Part shown: piece after piece, positions 1 to 11,557 of the stretch | Numbering within the stretch: the stretch's first letter is position 1 | How the letters are laid out: every line of letters begins with the position of its first letter | NCBI RefSeq assembly: GCF_010015445.1 | Contig: NC_053127.1 | Location: 12,920,776 to 12,984,775 of the forward strand | Source: Perca fluviatilis | Taxonomy: Eukaryota > Chordata > Actinopteri > Perciformes > Percidae | Length of the DNA stretch: 64,000 nt | Direction of reading: 5' to 3' | The notes under the pieces: generated by a model | Seen by the model: only the letters and a program-made list of their open reading frames with translations | What the model was told of the DNA's origin: nothing | Databases searched by the model: none | Translations under genes and position numbers: made by a program

Positions 1-492
1 CGTAAACTGCGTCGGGTGTGCATATACTATATAGTAGTGTAGTCTTGCTTTGCCAGACCTTCCTCCCCCTCAGGGCTGAGGAGGGGGGTCTGGCTAGTCC
101 ACACAGCATTCCGGGATGGGAGAAAAAACGTGCTCTGGTTTATTGGCATTTCTTTAAACCAATTACAATCATCTTGGGCGGCGCTAAGCACCATGAGGAG
201 CCACGGTGCTTCTGCAAAATAGCCTCGGGAAGGAACTTGTTTTGGTGGAAGATGTGTACGTTCAAAAGTTATTTTAGTCGTGCAACAGAAAACTCAGATT
301 GGACAGATAGTCTAGCTAGCTGTCTGGATTTACCCTGCAGAGATCTGAGGAGCAGTTAACCATAGTCCTCATAAATCGACCGAATTTAAAATGGCGACAC
401 AAAGGAAGCCCAAAGCAACGGATATCCGGCCTAAATGAGTGAAATCCGGCGGAATTACCGTCGGCAAAGGAGCGATCCCGGAAGTGGAACGT
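1..492 (+). repeat. dispersed repeat, copy 1 (family R1)
   Basis: Matches 53553-53975 in reverse orientation along almost its whole length. Shared blocks include GGTCTGGCTAGTCCACACAG, the segment around TTTATTGGCATTTCTTTAAA, and ATCTCTGCAGGGTAAATCC. The family boundary is probably near 39 (TAGTCTTGC) and ends near GAAGTGGAACGT at 492. A 113-codon open frame at 18-359 lies in the repeat and is not a gene. No element-encoded protein is seen, so it looks like a non-autonomous DNA element (inference). Confidence 0.75.
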
Positions 493-2159
493 ATGGACTC
501 ACAGTAGTTTAACTACTATAGTCAATGTTACCTGGCTTAAAATAAACATTTTGTGCATTTTGTTTCAACTGAAGACATAAATATTTAAAAACATGTCACA
601 AATATATATACATTTTTAAAAAAAGGCTCAGTAATTTCCTAAAACAGCTGGGCACTGTAGTTTTTAGCAAAGGTTACTCAAAAAGGAGTAAATAGTGCAC
701 TTGTTGGGCACTATTTTAAGCTGTGGATTAATACACATTTGGTGCAGTAGTATTTACAGCAGCAGGATGGTATATCTGGGATTGAGTTCACCTACAGTAT
801 GTGTGTGCATGGTAATGAAGGAACATGTCATCCAGTGGGACAACAGTGGGGCCCATCGATGTGTTTTTAATATTGTCTGGACAATAATGGAGGTCTACGG
901 CACAGAGGAATACGATATTTCAGGATTTGGATAGAACTTTGTCCTACTTGTTAGTGTGATCAATTCATTGTTGGTTTTGGTCTTTTTAATGGGATTAGTT
1001 GACACTAAGACACTTTGTCTGTTTTGGGTAATGTTGGCCAAATTGATGCTTTTGTCTGAATACAAATGCATCAACAAATGCATCAGCATTATGCATTATA
1101 TAACCACAGAGGGAGATTTATATTGAAAGTCATGGTTGCTATTAAAAAACTCTGTCCCAAAACTGAATTGGTCATGCCATTTAATGGACATTTCACCTGT
1201 TTCTGTTCTGCTTTCCTGATTCGATTGTTACAGTTTGTAAAGGAAATACTTGGATGGAGTCCCGGCTGTATAGAGATAGAGAGAACAGAGAAAGTACAGA
1301 GAGAAAAGAGAGAGACAGAGGTGAGGAGGCGAGAGGGCAAGGAGAAGGGAAGTGCCTGCTGTTGTTTATATTAGCTGCTTGTTAACTTCACTGTGCAGAC
1401 AGGCTGCAAACAAAACGCAGAGGAAAGAACAAGTTGTACTTTCTCTGTCTGCTTTCCTGGCTCCGGTTCAGTAAGCGTCTCCCTCCTCTCTTTCTTTCTA
1501 TCTATCCATCTCTCTTCTGTTCCCTTCCCTCTCTCGCTCTCAAAGCCAGAGCAAAGCAGTGTGCAACGTTTTCCCCTCCTCCCACATACTTACACAACAC
1601 ATGCCTGTCATTATTTGTCCTTAAAGCTACAAGACATCCTTTTTTCTTGTTTTACGTTGTTGTTTTTTTTGATCGTCCAATGCTTCTAAAGCAATTCGAA
1701 AAGAGCCACGTGTCGGCCAAGGAGGCTGATCGATCACCGGACAGGAGAGAAGAAGAGAGGAGTAGTTGTGGGCAGGAGGGACATGACAGGGACAGGATGG
1801 GTGGTTTTTAGGGGGGACTTTGCTGGTGGTGGGAGGAGGAAAAGTGAGGAAGATGTTGGATGGCGGAGACAGAGTAAGGTGCGCAGTTTGTGTAGATGGG
1901 AGCCTTAGTTTGAAATTTCTCTGAGCCGCTCTGGATACAGATGTAACCTCAACGTTTGTGTTGAACCTTGGTGGGTGGAGAGAGTGATGTTGGACTGAAG
2001 CCCACTGAAAAGGCAAATAGTAAAAAACAGGAGGGAAGCTTTTAGGATGTCAGGTTTTCTTTAACTTAACATGAAAACACACATCTGCTTGGTGTTTTGT
2101 TGGTGGAGCGGAGTGCTGTCAACTCTTACTTCTCGGGAAGGCAATGAGTCATGCGAAAC

Positions 2160-2330
2160 AATTAGTTGATTAATTGATAAGTCACTTAAAAGAAAATGAA
2201 GTTGTTTTTTTTATCATTCTAAAGTGATTCTCTTTGGGTTTTAGAATGTTGGACAAAACAAGCCATTTGAAGAAAAGGGTTTTACATTGTTCATTATTTT
2301 TTGACATTTAATTGACTAAAGGATCAATTA
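2160..2330 (-). repeat. hAT-like dispersed repeat fragment, minus orientation
   Basis: Holds TTTGGGTTTTAGAATGTTGG, ACAAAACAAGCCATTTGAAG and a TTTGACATTTAATTGACTAA stretch. These correspond to the reverse complement of the widespread fish repeat that starts TAGGGCTGCAACTAAC. A plus-orientation piece of the same family lies at 2578-2780. Confidence 0.5.
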
Positions 2331-2394
2331 TAGGTATAATCGTAATGAAGTATTGTTAAATGATCTACTCTCCGTGCCAACCATGAACCACAAT

Positions 2395-2515
2395 TTCCCT
2401 GTTTTGCCTCCGACCGAAGACTTTTGTTGAATTTCCTGCCCCACCTCGCTCTCCCTAGAATTTCCTGTAATTGCTCCACCGTTGCTGTCCAATAAAGGCA
2501 TAAAATGCCCCCCAA
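2395..2515 (+). mobile_element. SINE 3' tail fragment
   Basis: CCTGCCCCACCTCGCTCTCC leading into CTGTCCAATAAAGGCATAAA resembles the tail of the tRNA-derived SINE seen on the minus strand at 25660-25858. The tRNA-like head is missing. Confidence 0.4.
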
Positions 2516-2577
2516 CAAATTTGAGTCTACCAAGCAACTCATGTGGGGAAATTAGATCTAACAGAGCTGTGTAATCT

Positions 2578-2780
2578 GTAGTGCTGCAAATAATTATGAT
2601 TTTCATTTTCAAGTAATCTGCCAGTTATTCCTGATCCCTCAATTATTGTCTTCAAATGTCTAGTTTTGTCCAACGAATATTCCAAAACCCAAAGATTGTT
2701 TTTACTATTGTGTATGACAAAGAGCAGGATCAATCCTCACATTTGAGAAGCTGGAATCCTAAAGTATTTGCCATTTTTAA
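2578..2780 (+). repeat. hAT-like dispersed repeat fragment, plus orientation
   Basis: GTGCTGCAAATAATTATGA, then TTCCAAAACCCAAAGATTG and CTCACATTTGAGAAGCTGGA, a recognisable order of blocks for the widespread fish GCTGCAACTAAC repeat. Inverted relative to 2160-2330. Confidence 0.55.
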
Positions 2781-4663
2781 GAAGATGTGGCCCAGGCATA
2801 GCATTTTCTCACATATGGTAATGGGCCTAGTTTAGCCAGTTCACCTAACTGACCTTCAGTTCAAACTGACTGTACTTGTATTGATCTTGGTATGCCAATT
2901 AGCTACCCCGCAATCTCATGAATGAGTGAGAAAAGGCCTTCTGATTCAAATCACTGTGGTTCTTTGACTCCACCAATGTAGGCTTAACTTGACAATTGAC
3001 CTTGTTTCTGCTTCCACAGCGACTCAGTCTGTATGACTAAACCTCCAATCTGTGCAGTGTGTCTGGGTTGTGGATGTTGAGACCTTGAAGCCATAACTTT
3101 GCTTTAACGGAGAGGAGAGCAAAGCGCCAGTAAAAACAGAGTAAGCAGATAATGAGTCAGCATTCTAATTTGATCCGAGCCACAGCGGCCAGCTAAAGCG
3201 TTACAAAAGGAGAAAAAAACAGCTTCCAAAGGCTTTTTCAAAACACGGAAAATGAACATGTCTAGTAGTAGTAGTAGTTGAACAGTATTATACATTATTG
3301 TAAATGTGTATTAACTCCAGTGATGGGTAGGTAGGTGGGTGGGTTTGTATGGCTGGCGTAGGACATTAAAGCAAGGACTGGACATAATATCAAAAACAGG
3401 AAGCACTAAGCAGTCAGTGGGTCAGCCTGCATTTCCAAATGATCAAACAGTGACAGTCTCTTGTCAGTTTGATCCATTTCATAGACAGACCAGCTTTGTG
3501 GAAAAACAATGTGCTGAGGCATCAAATGGAATTTATCTCCACTAAAGAATCAAAAGCATTTGCCAATCCTGGCTTTACTGACCTAAGCACAGCCTCAAAC
3601 CACTTTCTTATTGGATGAAGGAGCAACCACAGAGGAAGAGAGACATCCTAAGAACAGCATTCTGGTTGCCCTTCTGGTTCCTCAAAACCACCTCAGGGCA
3701 ACAATCAGTTTATTCATTTTTTTAAATCAAATGTTTCCATTCAGTAGATGCAATGTTTCGAATTTTTACTTCTTCTACATTTCCTGTTCAATTAAACCAG
3801 ATGGTTTTATGGCATAAATCCATTTGTACAACAACACTTACTAGTGTTTTGTTGCTGGGAGGTCCTAACTTGCCTCCCTACTAATAAAAAAGCTTTAAAC
3901 GTGATCTTTGCTCAGCTGAGGAAGTACTGAGGAACCTAGCCCTGTTGGAGCAGTGATGTCTTTCCAAGGGAGTTTACAACAGTGTCAGTACAGTAAAGAG
4001 CAGCTGTGTGAATTATAGGCGAGGTTCCAATTGCCTGCAGCAACCAGTGTTGGCCTTTGACCAGCTTTTCAGCAGAAGGCTAGATGGAGTGCATCACTGT
4101 GTGTAGGTGTGTTTCTGACCTGCCATTACATGCACAATGCCCACCAGCTTATTTCTGTGATATAGCATTCAGGCCAACTCCTGCAGAGGAGAGGGTGGTG
4201 CCTTCACACATGCACCAGCTCACCATTTAGAAAACTGTATAGATGTATATGTATCCATTATGCATAATGTCTTAACCATGCACTCTAAATGGTAAGTTTG
4301 CACAGAAGAACATAACCTCCAATATTCCAGCAGATTTTTCGCTGATACTGACACTGATGCTTCACTCTGACGCGCCATGACTGATATGACAGATGAAACC
4401 CAGAAAAGAAAAATCTAATCTGGATATCCAAACTGACAGAGTTGCAAAATTCAAAGATCATCAGAGCACATTTCGGGCTGTCAGCCAACACCCACACTAG
4501 CGTACCACACAGAGGACAGTGATGCTTTGAAGTTGTATTCTAGCGGATATTGATAAAAAAAAAAGAACCTGCAAAAGACTCCAGTCTACAGTATCTATGA
4601 AGCAGAAGGAGATGGCATTGAAGCCACACTGTAAATATAGAATAATAACCAGTTTGTGTTTGC

Positions 4664-4877
4664 TAAGGCTGCACAGTATCAAGGAAAACTAAATCAAAAC
4701 TGGAATTTGCCTGACAAGGTTCTACATTGGAGTGTTCTTGGGTTCAAATCTGACTTACAAACCGGGGTGAATCTTTAGAAAGTCTAACAAACCTAACCAC
4801 CTCCACAACTACAACTGGAAAGAAAATTTAGCCAAAAAAAGTCATTTTTGATTTCCTGCCTCCGCTGTGCAGCCTTA
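4664..4877. mobile_element. hAT-like miniature element with 16-bp inverted repeats
   Basis: Left TGCTAAGGCTGCACAG (4661-4676) is the exact reverse complement of right CTGTGCAGCCTTAGCA (4865-4880). If the element runs from TAAGG to CCTTA, the 8-bp flanks GTGTTTGC and GCATTTGC match at 6 of 8 positions, fitting an aged hAT target-site duplication. No coding capacity. Confidence 0.7.
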
Positions 4878-5491
4878 GCATTTGCTACTACATGTTAAGG
4901 CCATACATGTGAGGCCTTGTCTAATACCACTGTCTACAAAGTCAGGCTACTCTGAACATTGAATATTGAAACCAAGATTACATGTTTCTGTCTTAGCAAC
5001 CCATGAATGGTAACAACCACCTGGTGGAGGATTCTGTGGGCCGTAATAATGATACGTCACCACATCCTCACTTCAAAACACAAGCTTTTTTGCAGTTATT
5101 GTTGTTGTGGTCAGTTTCCATGGGTGTTGTAATAATGGTAGCCAACGTAGAAGTCCAAAATCCTCAACCTGTCCTGTATCTATGCTGTTTTACAAATTCA
5201 GCAGCTGCTGAATGGTTTTGTGTTGACAATACTTCAACACAAAGCTCTTTCAAAAGAGTTTTTTTTTTTTTCCGGACTTGGACGAGGTTGGAGGACTAAT
5301 AATGTGAATATTTTAGGATGGCTACATCTGAAGGACAAAGGAGACGGAGACGCTGCGCTGTCAAAAGTAATAATACTCTCTTGCTGATAGGGGGCGTGTC
5401 GCTCTGAGTGAGCTCATACTTCCTGATGCAGTCAGGACCACATAAAAAAAACTAGTCATCTTGTACATTATAACCCTGTTATACCAGCTCT

Positions 5492-5492
<1 letters not shown>

Positions 5493-5555
<63 letters not shown>
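5493..5555. repeat. (TG)n microsatellite
   Basis: Uninterrupted TG array of about 63 bp in the presumed intergenic DNA. The open frame of alternating Thr-His across it is an artefact. Confidence 0.97.
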
Positions 5556-5561
<6 letters not shown>

Positions 5562-6431
5562 CTGTATGTTGTGTGTTTAGTTCAGCAGCATTTGGCTTTT
5601 TCTGAAGGGGGTTAATATGTGCGAGTCTGCGTTGAACTCCCATCACCATCCCATTACTGTAGAGACAGGCTTTTCCTATGTGAACCCCTGTGAATGCAGA
5701 TGTGGGAGAATACAGGATGGCTTTATTGGTGGTGGTGTAGTAGAATTGCAATGGAGGAGGTCACACAACACCGCAGCACCGTGCCTGAGCTTACGGCATT
5801 TCTGACTGAACCCTATCGAGCTGGGTTGAACCAAGTTGACATTAAACCAAGCTGACCTGGACATTACTGGCAGGGTTGTTTGACATCCTTATCTAACATT
5901 CTTCATCTTGAAAACCAGAGACGGAGCATGTGTATGTGTAGATAAAATGTAAATATGCTGCCTTGATACACAGATCTGTTCTTTGGCTTGGTCAGTTCAG
6001 AAGACAGGCTAGAAGCTATCAATACAGAAAACAAACAGAGGAAGTACATTTGACTTGCAACTCTATTTAACTGTCTGTTCATCAGGCCTGGGTCAAGCAG
6101 CAATTAAAATGACTTGTGATGCTTTATTTAATCCATTTGAACCAGATGGGTGGGGTCTTAGCTGTGAGAGTGCTGAGTGAATGAAAAGAAAGTCCCTTCT
6201 TGTAGTTGACCACAGAGGTATTAATTATTAGCTGTTTATCTGACCTGTCCCACTCATCTGGTAACTCAAACAAGTAAAAATGAGCATTAATTATTGGTAG
6301 AGATTATTGAACCTAGGGCTGATGGGCATATGGTCATACTGAGAGAAGGAACATGCTCAGTAGTAGTCGTTTAGGAGTTGAAAACAGTGAAGCTTGTCAA
6401 ATAAGGAAGTTTCTAGACATACACACATCAC

Positions 6432-6484
6432 TTTATATATATATATATACTGTATATGATATAAAATATGTATATATATATATG
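6432..6484. repeat. imperfect (TA)n repeat
   Basis: Two TA runs around ACTGTATATGATATAAAATA. It lies just past a candidate jade2 poly(A) signal in transcript sense. Confidence 0.9.
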
Positions 6485-6526
6485 TATCTCTGTCTTGCGT
6501 CGCTTTTACGATAAATCTTTAAACCT

Positions 6527-6532
6527 TTTATT
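6527..6532 (-). terminator. jade2: candidate jade2 poly(A) signal AATAAA
   Basis: Minus-strand AATAAA hexamer about 2.2 kb past the stop codon, followed in transcript sense by a TA-rich stretch (6432-6484). Alternatives are AATAAA at 6128-6123 and 5727-5722. None is confirmed. Confidence 0.22.
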
Positions 6533-7914
6533 CTTTTTAAAAGTTTTTCTTAACCCCTGAGAATACCATGGACTGCTTTAAGTACAAAATACAACTCTCT
6601 GAGAGAAAAAAAGTTTTTTTTTCTTTTCTTTTTTAAACAACTCAGTTCAAGAACTTAAGAGTGCAGGACTCGAGAATAAGCTGATCATTACATTGTCATC
6701 ATTCATCTAACAGGAGAACAGGTGCAGCAGAGCCATCAGTTGCGAGAGCTTGGCTACGTCAAACTTACACAACAACAATGCTTACTCAGTGCTTGGCTGA
6801 ATAAAACAGCGTTGGGCATCTTACTACACCAATATCATCAATTGCATAGATACACATGGATGAGATAAAGTGGGACTAACTTGTTTCTATTGATGTCCGT
6901 TGCCTGAAAACTGCACTGTGCACTGTAAACCCCAGTGGCCTCATATAATAATATAATAACAAATGACTGACTTTTGAAGGCTTCACTACTTTTAAATCAT
7001 ACAATTATGTGGATAACCTGCCAGCCAAGACTGTGAGTTGTGGTTGAAAGCTCAGAAAAAGCCATTAAGTGAGTTAAGATTATTTTGTCAAGTTCTTTCT
7101 CCAGTTTTGTCTCATCACTAAATGCGAATGAGGACAGTCGGCAGTGAAAGGGACTTTTTTTGCCTAAGATTTTGGCATATTTGTACACAAGAATCTTAAA
7201 TTATGACGCATTATTAATTAATACCACTGAGCTGACAGAGGAAATAGGCTACACAACATATAAAAAAAAAGTTTTTGCCACCAATCTAAAAGACTGGTTT
7301 TGTTCTCCATGTGTATCTATTGCTGGTGCCCAAAGTGTAACCTGGCCAAACCCTGTTTATCGATGACTCTGGACTGCAGTGATCTAGTTAAGGGGGGCAC
7401 AGAACAGTAGGCAGCTCTTTGCATTGATAGTAGAGTGTGGCTCTGCTTTGCTAACTGTTGCAGATGCTTTGTTGATTATTGGCAAACGCTGCATTTACAT
7501 CCTTGTTTCAGGCACTAGACAATTGTTAAGGTGACAAGGAGCCCAATACTGGCTACACTCGGTAACCAATCCAACGGGATTTCCTTTTGGTTTGATTGTT
7601 ACAAATCCGATTGAGAAACGACTGATTGATATACTTACTGATTGTTTGGTTGATTGATAAGGTTGGGTTGGGGGGGGGGGGAGGCAGGCAGGGGCATAGG
7701 GCAAGCGACAGAAGGCACAGAGTTTCTATGATGATTTTTCTCCAAAGGTTCAGGCAAAAAACAAAAAAAAACTGAACTCAGAATTTGAAAGCATCTGACA
7801 GAAGATCAAATATTTCAACAACAGCTGTGATGAGAGCAAAGGGATTTGCTTATAGTAGTATGTGTGTCAGTATGTATGTGTGTTTGTGTCTCTGTGTGAC
7901 AATCTGAATGTGCA

Positions 7915-8045
7915 CCAGGGTTGGGGTCACAAAATTGGAATAGCTGGAAAAAAAGTTTTTTTAGTCTGTGAAGATTTGAGAATGACGGTTTTTGTATATA
8001 GAATTTGGAACTGAGTCAACATGATGAGAATTGACCCCAACCCTG
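7915..8045. mobile_element. 130-bp miniature transposon in the presumed jade2 3' UTR
   Basis: CAGGGTTGGGGTCA (7916-7929) and TGACCCCAACCCTG (8032-8045) are perfect 14-bp inverted repeats. The flanking octamers AATGTGCA and AATGAGCA match at 7 of 8 positions, suggesting a hAT-type target duplication. Non-coding. Confidence 0.7.
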
Positions 8046-8723
8046 AATGAGCATCTATTATGCACACTGAGTGCTTACATTACAGCTCTTATGACTAGCT
8101 AGTTGTGCTTTTCAAGGCTGAATACATGTTATCCCATGTCACCCTCAGCACATATTCAAACCAGCTCCGGTGTGAAATTGTCTTTCCACTTAACATATTC
8201 AAGAAAACAAGGACTCATTGGATGCATCTCAGGCTATAAAGACCAAGAGCGAAGCAGACCCTGAAACCAGCTTGAATAATAATAATGCCCCGAAGTATTT
8301 GTCCCCAAGTCTGGCAGAGACCACAGACATGAGGCCAGAAATAGGTACTTCAACGCCCAAAAACAGAATGAATCTGAAGTACAAAACAAAAAAAGACTAA
8401 AGGTAATGTTTGTTTCCTATTTGTTGAATGTATCGCATCCTGTGGTAGGCTAACGACAAACTATGGTCCAGAGGAGAGGCTTTACTGTACAACAGGCCAT
8501 CCGCTACATTCAAGTTCCCCCCCCCAAAATAAAGCAGGTGAGAGCTGAAGAGATCTTCCACTAGTAAATGTGACAAGGATTGGGTTGAACAAAGCCATCC
8601 AGCTATGTTTTGCGGACTATATATTGGGCACAGATGGAGTAACAATTAGCCAGCAGAACTCTGCTTGGATAACTGTGTGTATATGTGTGTGTGTGTGTGC
8701 ATGTTGGTTTGAGTCTCAGTTCT

Positions 8724-9509
8724 TTAGGATGCCAGCACGCTCCTTCTCAGTAGGTCCTCGTTCCCAGAATGCAACTGCGGCAAGCGGAGTTTGCGTCCGC
8801 CAGAGCGCGTGTCCGAATCACTCTGCTCGCCATCAGAGAAGTACCCGTCAGTCTCGCCAGCGTCCAGCAGGGAGATGTCCTTTCCTGTGAGCGGCAGGCC
8901 AACAGACTCCAGGCCTGCTATGCCTCCACCTCCACTAACGCCCCTACCTCTGGATTTACCATGGCGGGACAGACGGAGCCGCGGACCCCTGCCACGAATG
9001 GTCGCCCCTGTGTCGGGCAACGTGACCCCAGGGCTGGAGGCCGGACGTGGAGATGAGCCAGCAGCGAAACCAGATGCAACACCATTCCCTGGGTGGATGC
9101 TGTCCCACGGGCCGCGATCCTCCGAGATGTGACAGGAATCCATTTTGGAGATCGGTGGCTGCGGTGGCGGTTCCCTGTGCAGGTCAGAGCTTCTTGTCTG
9201 GTGGTGATGAAGGTAGTTGTGGTGCAAGGCCTTGGAGGATCCCCTGGACCTTTCCCCTTTCTGACCCACATGGGTGGGCTTTTCCTCCGCCACGCTTGCC
9301 CAGAGGCTCTTTGCAGGGGAGGGGCTGCTGGCGGCGGAGGCGGCCGCTGCAGACAGCAGCGTCTGGGGCAGGGCGGTGGATTGCGGGTTACTACGAGCAC
9401 GGGGCTTGTTGCTCCCTCGCGGTTTGCGGCCCAGCTGGGGTGTTTTCCAGGTGGACTGCATGGAATTCTCCATCATCAGGTTTAGCAGGCTTTCCTCGCC
9501 TTGCAGGAG
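8724..9509 (-). CDS. jade2: jade2 terminal coding exon (C-terminus of Jade family PHD finger protein 2)
   Basis: Encodes the last 261 residues of JADE2 and a TAA stop at 8726-8724. JADE2 is a nuclear scaffold of the HBO1 (KAT7)/ING4-5/MEAF6 histone H4 acetyltransferase complex and is also reported as an E3 ligase for LSD1 (family knowledge). The exon opens after a pyrimidine-rich tract and CAG acceptor at 9510-9512 with LLQGEESLLNLM, matching the LLQDEETLL-type segment of vertebrate JADE2. The middle is Ser/Pro/Arg/Gly-rich and poorly conserved, as expected for this disordered tail. Near the end lies ETDGYFSDGEQSDSD, a JADE2 signature, and the protein ends VLAS as human JADE2 does. Upstream in-frame sequence to 9602 is open but is intron (polypyrimidine tract), so the Met there is not a start. 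Overlapping open frames on the plus strand are shadows of this GC-rich exon. Identification rests on remembered family sequence. Confidence 0.93.
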   Translation of the reverse strand, partial: LLQGEESLLNLMMENSMQSTWKTPQLGRKPRGSNKPRARSNPQSTALPQTLLSAAAASAASSPSPAKSLWASVAEEKPTHVGQKGERSRGSSKALHHNYLHHHQTRSSDLHREPPPQPPISKMDSCHISEDRGPWDSIHPGNGVASGFAAGSSPRPASSPGVTLPDTGATIRGRGPRLRLSRHGKSRGRGVSGGGGIAGLESVGLPLTGKDISLLDAGETDGYFSDGEQSDSDTRSGGRKLRLPQLHSGNEDLLRRSVLAS

Positions 9510-10304
9510 CTGGATGACAGGAGAAGAAGAGAGGAAGTGAGAAAAGGACAGATGAAAGAGGAGACGGGCAATGAGAACATAAGAATTAAAATTAAATCCC
9601 ATGAGAGTGAATCAGAAGAGAAGAAAAAAAGAACTGACTCAGTTCATGTTTAAAGGTGCAATAAATACACGTTTTACGCCAAATGTTTATGATATATCTG
9701 GAATCTTGCTCGTTAATTAATACAACAATTATTTTGCCTGTTGCTAGGTTTTCTGTTTTGGAAACCTAACATTCTTGCCTGTAATATTTTGGAACAATAA
9801 CTCCCCACCCACCACCACCTACCCGCATTTCCAACAGCTCAACAGTGGAGGATGTGAGTAACTGATGTCACAAGACATTTTGTTTGTCCTTGTCAAGCAA
9901 AAAAATCTGATGACAAAGCTGACACTAACAGCACTTTACATAATGATGTTGAATCTCGAACTTGCTCTTTTGTATTGTAAAAAAACTGAGTTTTATTATT
10001 AATCACAACGACAATGTGGGACCTGTAGGTTTGTCATTACTTCATGCCCCGTTAACAATTCTGTTTATTTTTGCAGCTCTTTCTTCTGTTTAATTGAAAA
10101 AAAGGACCATATTTTTGTTGTTTTTTTGTCCCTGAACACATCCCCAAACAATGGAATTATGGCATGCATTCTGGTTGGAGCCCCATACCAATCAATACAC
10201 AAACACGGCACATTCCTGAGGAGAACAGCAGGTCAGCCACAGTGCAGCTCTGCTCTCACCATCAGCTTTCTCATCAAACTCGCCTCCTGCTGCTGAAGGC
10301 CTAC
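9510..10304 (-). other. jade2: jade2 last intron
   Basis: Intron of 795 bp with GTAGG donor (10304) and CAG acceptor (9510). It holds AT-rich unique-looking sequence. TTTAAAGGTGCAATA at about 9650 resembles one end of a TTAA-type miniature transposon, but I found no matching right end. Confidence 0.8.
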
Positions 10305-10450
10305 CTGGTCGGAGAGCAGGCTACCGCTCTTGTCCCGATGCTGGGCACCCAGAGCCCACTGGCTCAGCATGTCATCAGCAGTGATCTGAACCGACTGGGC
10401 GAGCCAGCTGTCGAACAAAGAGTTGTCCAACGGGAAGGACTTTGACAAAC
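10305..10450 (-). CDS. jade2: jade2 internal exon with SWLAQSVQIT motif
   Basis: A 146-bp internal exon with a TTTCCTCAG acceptor at its right edge and a CAG|GTAGG donor at its left edge. It completes a split Gly codon (phase 1 in) and ends in phase 0, giving 48 full codons. The peptide begins LSKSFPLDNSLFDSWLAQSV and continues QITADDMLSQW. This corresponds to the conserved FPIDG-FFNSWLAQSVQITAENM block C-terminal to the coiled region of JADE2. It is the strongest single piece of evidence for the paralogue assignment, because JADE1 and JADE3 differ here. A long pyrimidine-rich tract in transcript sense (10451-10620) precedes the exon. The intron to the terminal exon is short (795 bp). Confidence 0.93.
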
Positions 10451-11052
10451 CTGAGGAAAGGGGAAGGGACATAAGCAGGGAAAGCAGATGATGCAGGGAA
10501 GAGACGGATGACATCAAGACAGAGACAGAGAGTGAGCAGGGGGAAAAAAAAGCGATATGAATGAATTGGTAGGGATAAAGGGAAGAAAAGGGGACAGAAG
10601 GGGGATAAAGACAAAGCAGACAGGTGAGTGGTGCTGCACATTTCTGATAAATAAAAAATACATCTGTGACGTTGATTGAGATTGTCTCTCAAGTGAATTC
10701 CAAAAAAAAAAAAAAGCATAAAAAGAGCACCTGTAATGCACTTCTGTTAAGTATAGGGTTAGCTTAACTGCATTCAAATGTTACACTGCAAATAAAATGG
10801 TAAAATAAGCCTTAGATTTATTTTACTTAGCTGGCAATGAAACACATTGATTGTTTAACAAGAACACACAAAGACTCAATTTGGACGACTTTTCCAAAGT
10901 TTAACATTCAAAGCACGAATCTAACACAAAATAATGCAAAGTTGATTGGCGGACAAATCCTGCTGAGTCTTCTTGCCAAAAAAGATGATGACATATCTAA
11001 AAGCATAGAAAGTAAAGATAGCCAAATGCATTTAAACAGCTGCTGTCTGTAA

Positions 11053-11280
11053 CAGTGGTTTTCAAAGTAGGGTCTGGGGACCCCCAGCCAAAAGCGGAAT
11101 AAAGTATTATTACTATAATTCCATCCAAAAGTAACGCAATGACATAATGTATGATTTTTTTGGTCATGGGTTTCATATATTTTCTGCAAAAAGTAATTGG
11201 CAAAGAGCCTATCAGATCGCAGACCCTGGGACAAAATCTTATCAAATGGGGGTCCGTGGTTTAATTTGTGTCAGTTTATG
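11053..11280 (+). mobile_element. hAT-like (Charlie-type) relic
   Basis: Begins CAGTGGTTTTCAAAGTAGGG and continues TCTGGGGACCCCC, the characteristic left end of CAGTGGTTCTCAAA-type hAT repeats. Later ATGGGGGTCCGTGGTTTAAT fits the 3' part of the same class. The right terminal repeat is missing, so it is truncated. Confidence 0.55.
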
Positions 11281-11523
11281 TGAAAAAGTTAGGGAAATTG
11301 CTAAATCTTGGTCACAACATTTAAAGGCAAGTGAAGGCTGAATTTGTGATATTTAGTTTAAGTTAGTTATACCGACATCTCAAAATAAACAAAATGTAAT
11401 GCAACATCTCCAAATTGATGTTAATCTCTCACATAGTACTTCTAGATGTTATTTTTTCTTGACACAATGACATTTACAGTATGCAGCAATAAGCTTTAAA
11501 TCCAAACATGCGGTTTCTGTTGC

Positions 11524-11524
<1 letters not shown>

Positions 11525-11557
<33 letters not shown>
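11525..11557. repeat. (ATC)n trinucleotide repeat
   Basis: About 11 ATC units; encodes an artefactual Asp run on the minus strand. Confidence 0.95.

Larger units (their letters stand above)
493..6526. other. presumed intergenic DNA beyond jade2 3' end
   Basis: No gene recognised on either strand. It contains decayed repeats (2160-2330, 2395-2515, 2578-2780), a small hAT-like element (4664-4877), a (TG)n array (5493-5555), a TA repeat (6432-6484) and pyrimidine/purine-rich patches (1260-1340, 1480-1560). The longest open frames here (up to about 129 codons at 1627-2016) are compositionally biased and not supportable as genes. Confidence 0.5.
6527..8723 (-). other. jade2: presumed jade2 3' untranslated region
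   Basis: Follows the jade2 stop codon in transcript sense, with no coding sequence. The first AATAAA hexamer I noticed on the minus strand is at 6532-6527, which would give a UTR of about 2.2 kb; further AATAAA hexamers occur at 6128-6123 and 5727-5722. JADE2 UTRs are several kb long in mammals, so any of these could serve. The cleavage site cannot be set from sequence alone. The region contains a small transposon at 7915-8045 and an isolated 60-codon plus-strand frame (8218-8400) that I do not consider a gene. Confidence 0.35.

Noticed and set aside
18..359. 113-codon plus-strand open frame at window start
   Set aside because: Lies wholly within dispersed repeat R1, whose inverted copy at 53553-53975 does not keep the frame.
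1434..1811. 125-codon plus-strand frame
   Set aside because: Ser/Leu/Pro content comes from a CT-rich tract; no splice context or family resemblance.
8218..8400. 60-codon plus-strand frame opposite the jade2 UTR
   Set aside because: Mixed composition but no family match, no promoter or splice signals, and length compatible with chance.
9047..9540. Overlapping plus-strand open frames opposite the terminal jade2 exon
   Set aside because: Shadows of a GC-rich coding exon; only the minus frame shows family motifs and proper splice sites.
8724..9602. Single-exon 292-residue gene starting MGFNFNSYV
   Set aside because: The first 31 codons are intron: a polypyrimidine tract and CAG acceptor sit at 9510, and homology to JADE2 begins exactly after it.
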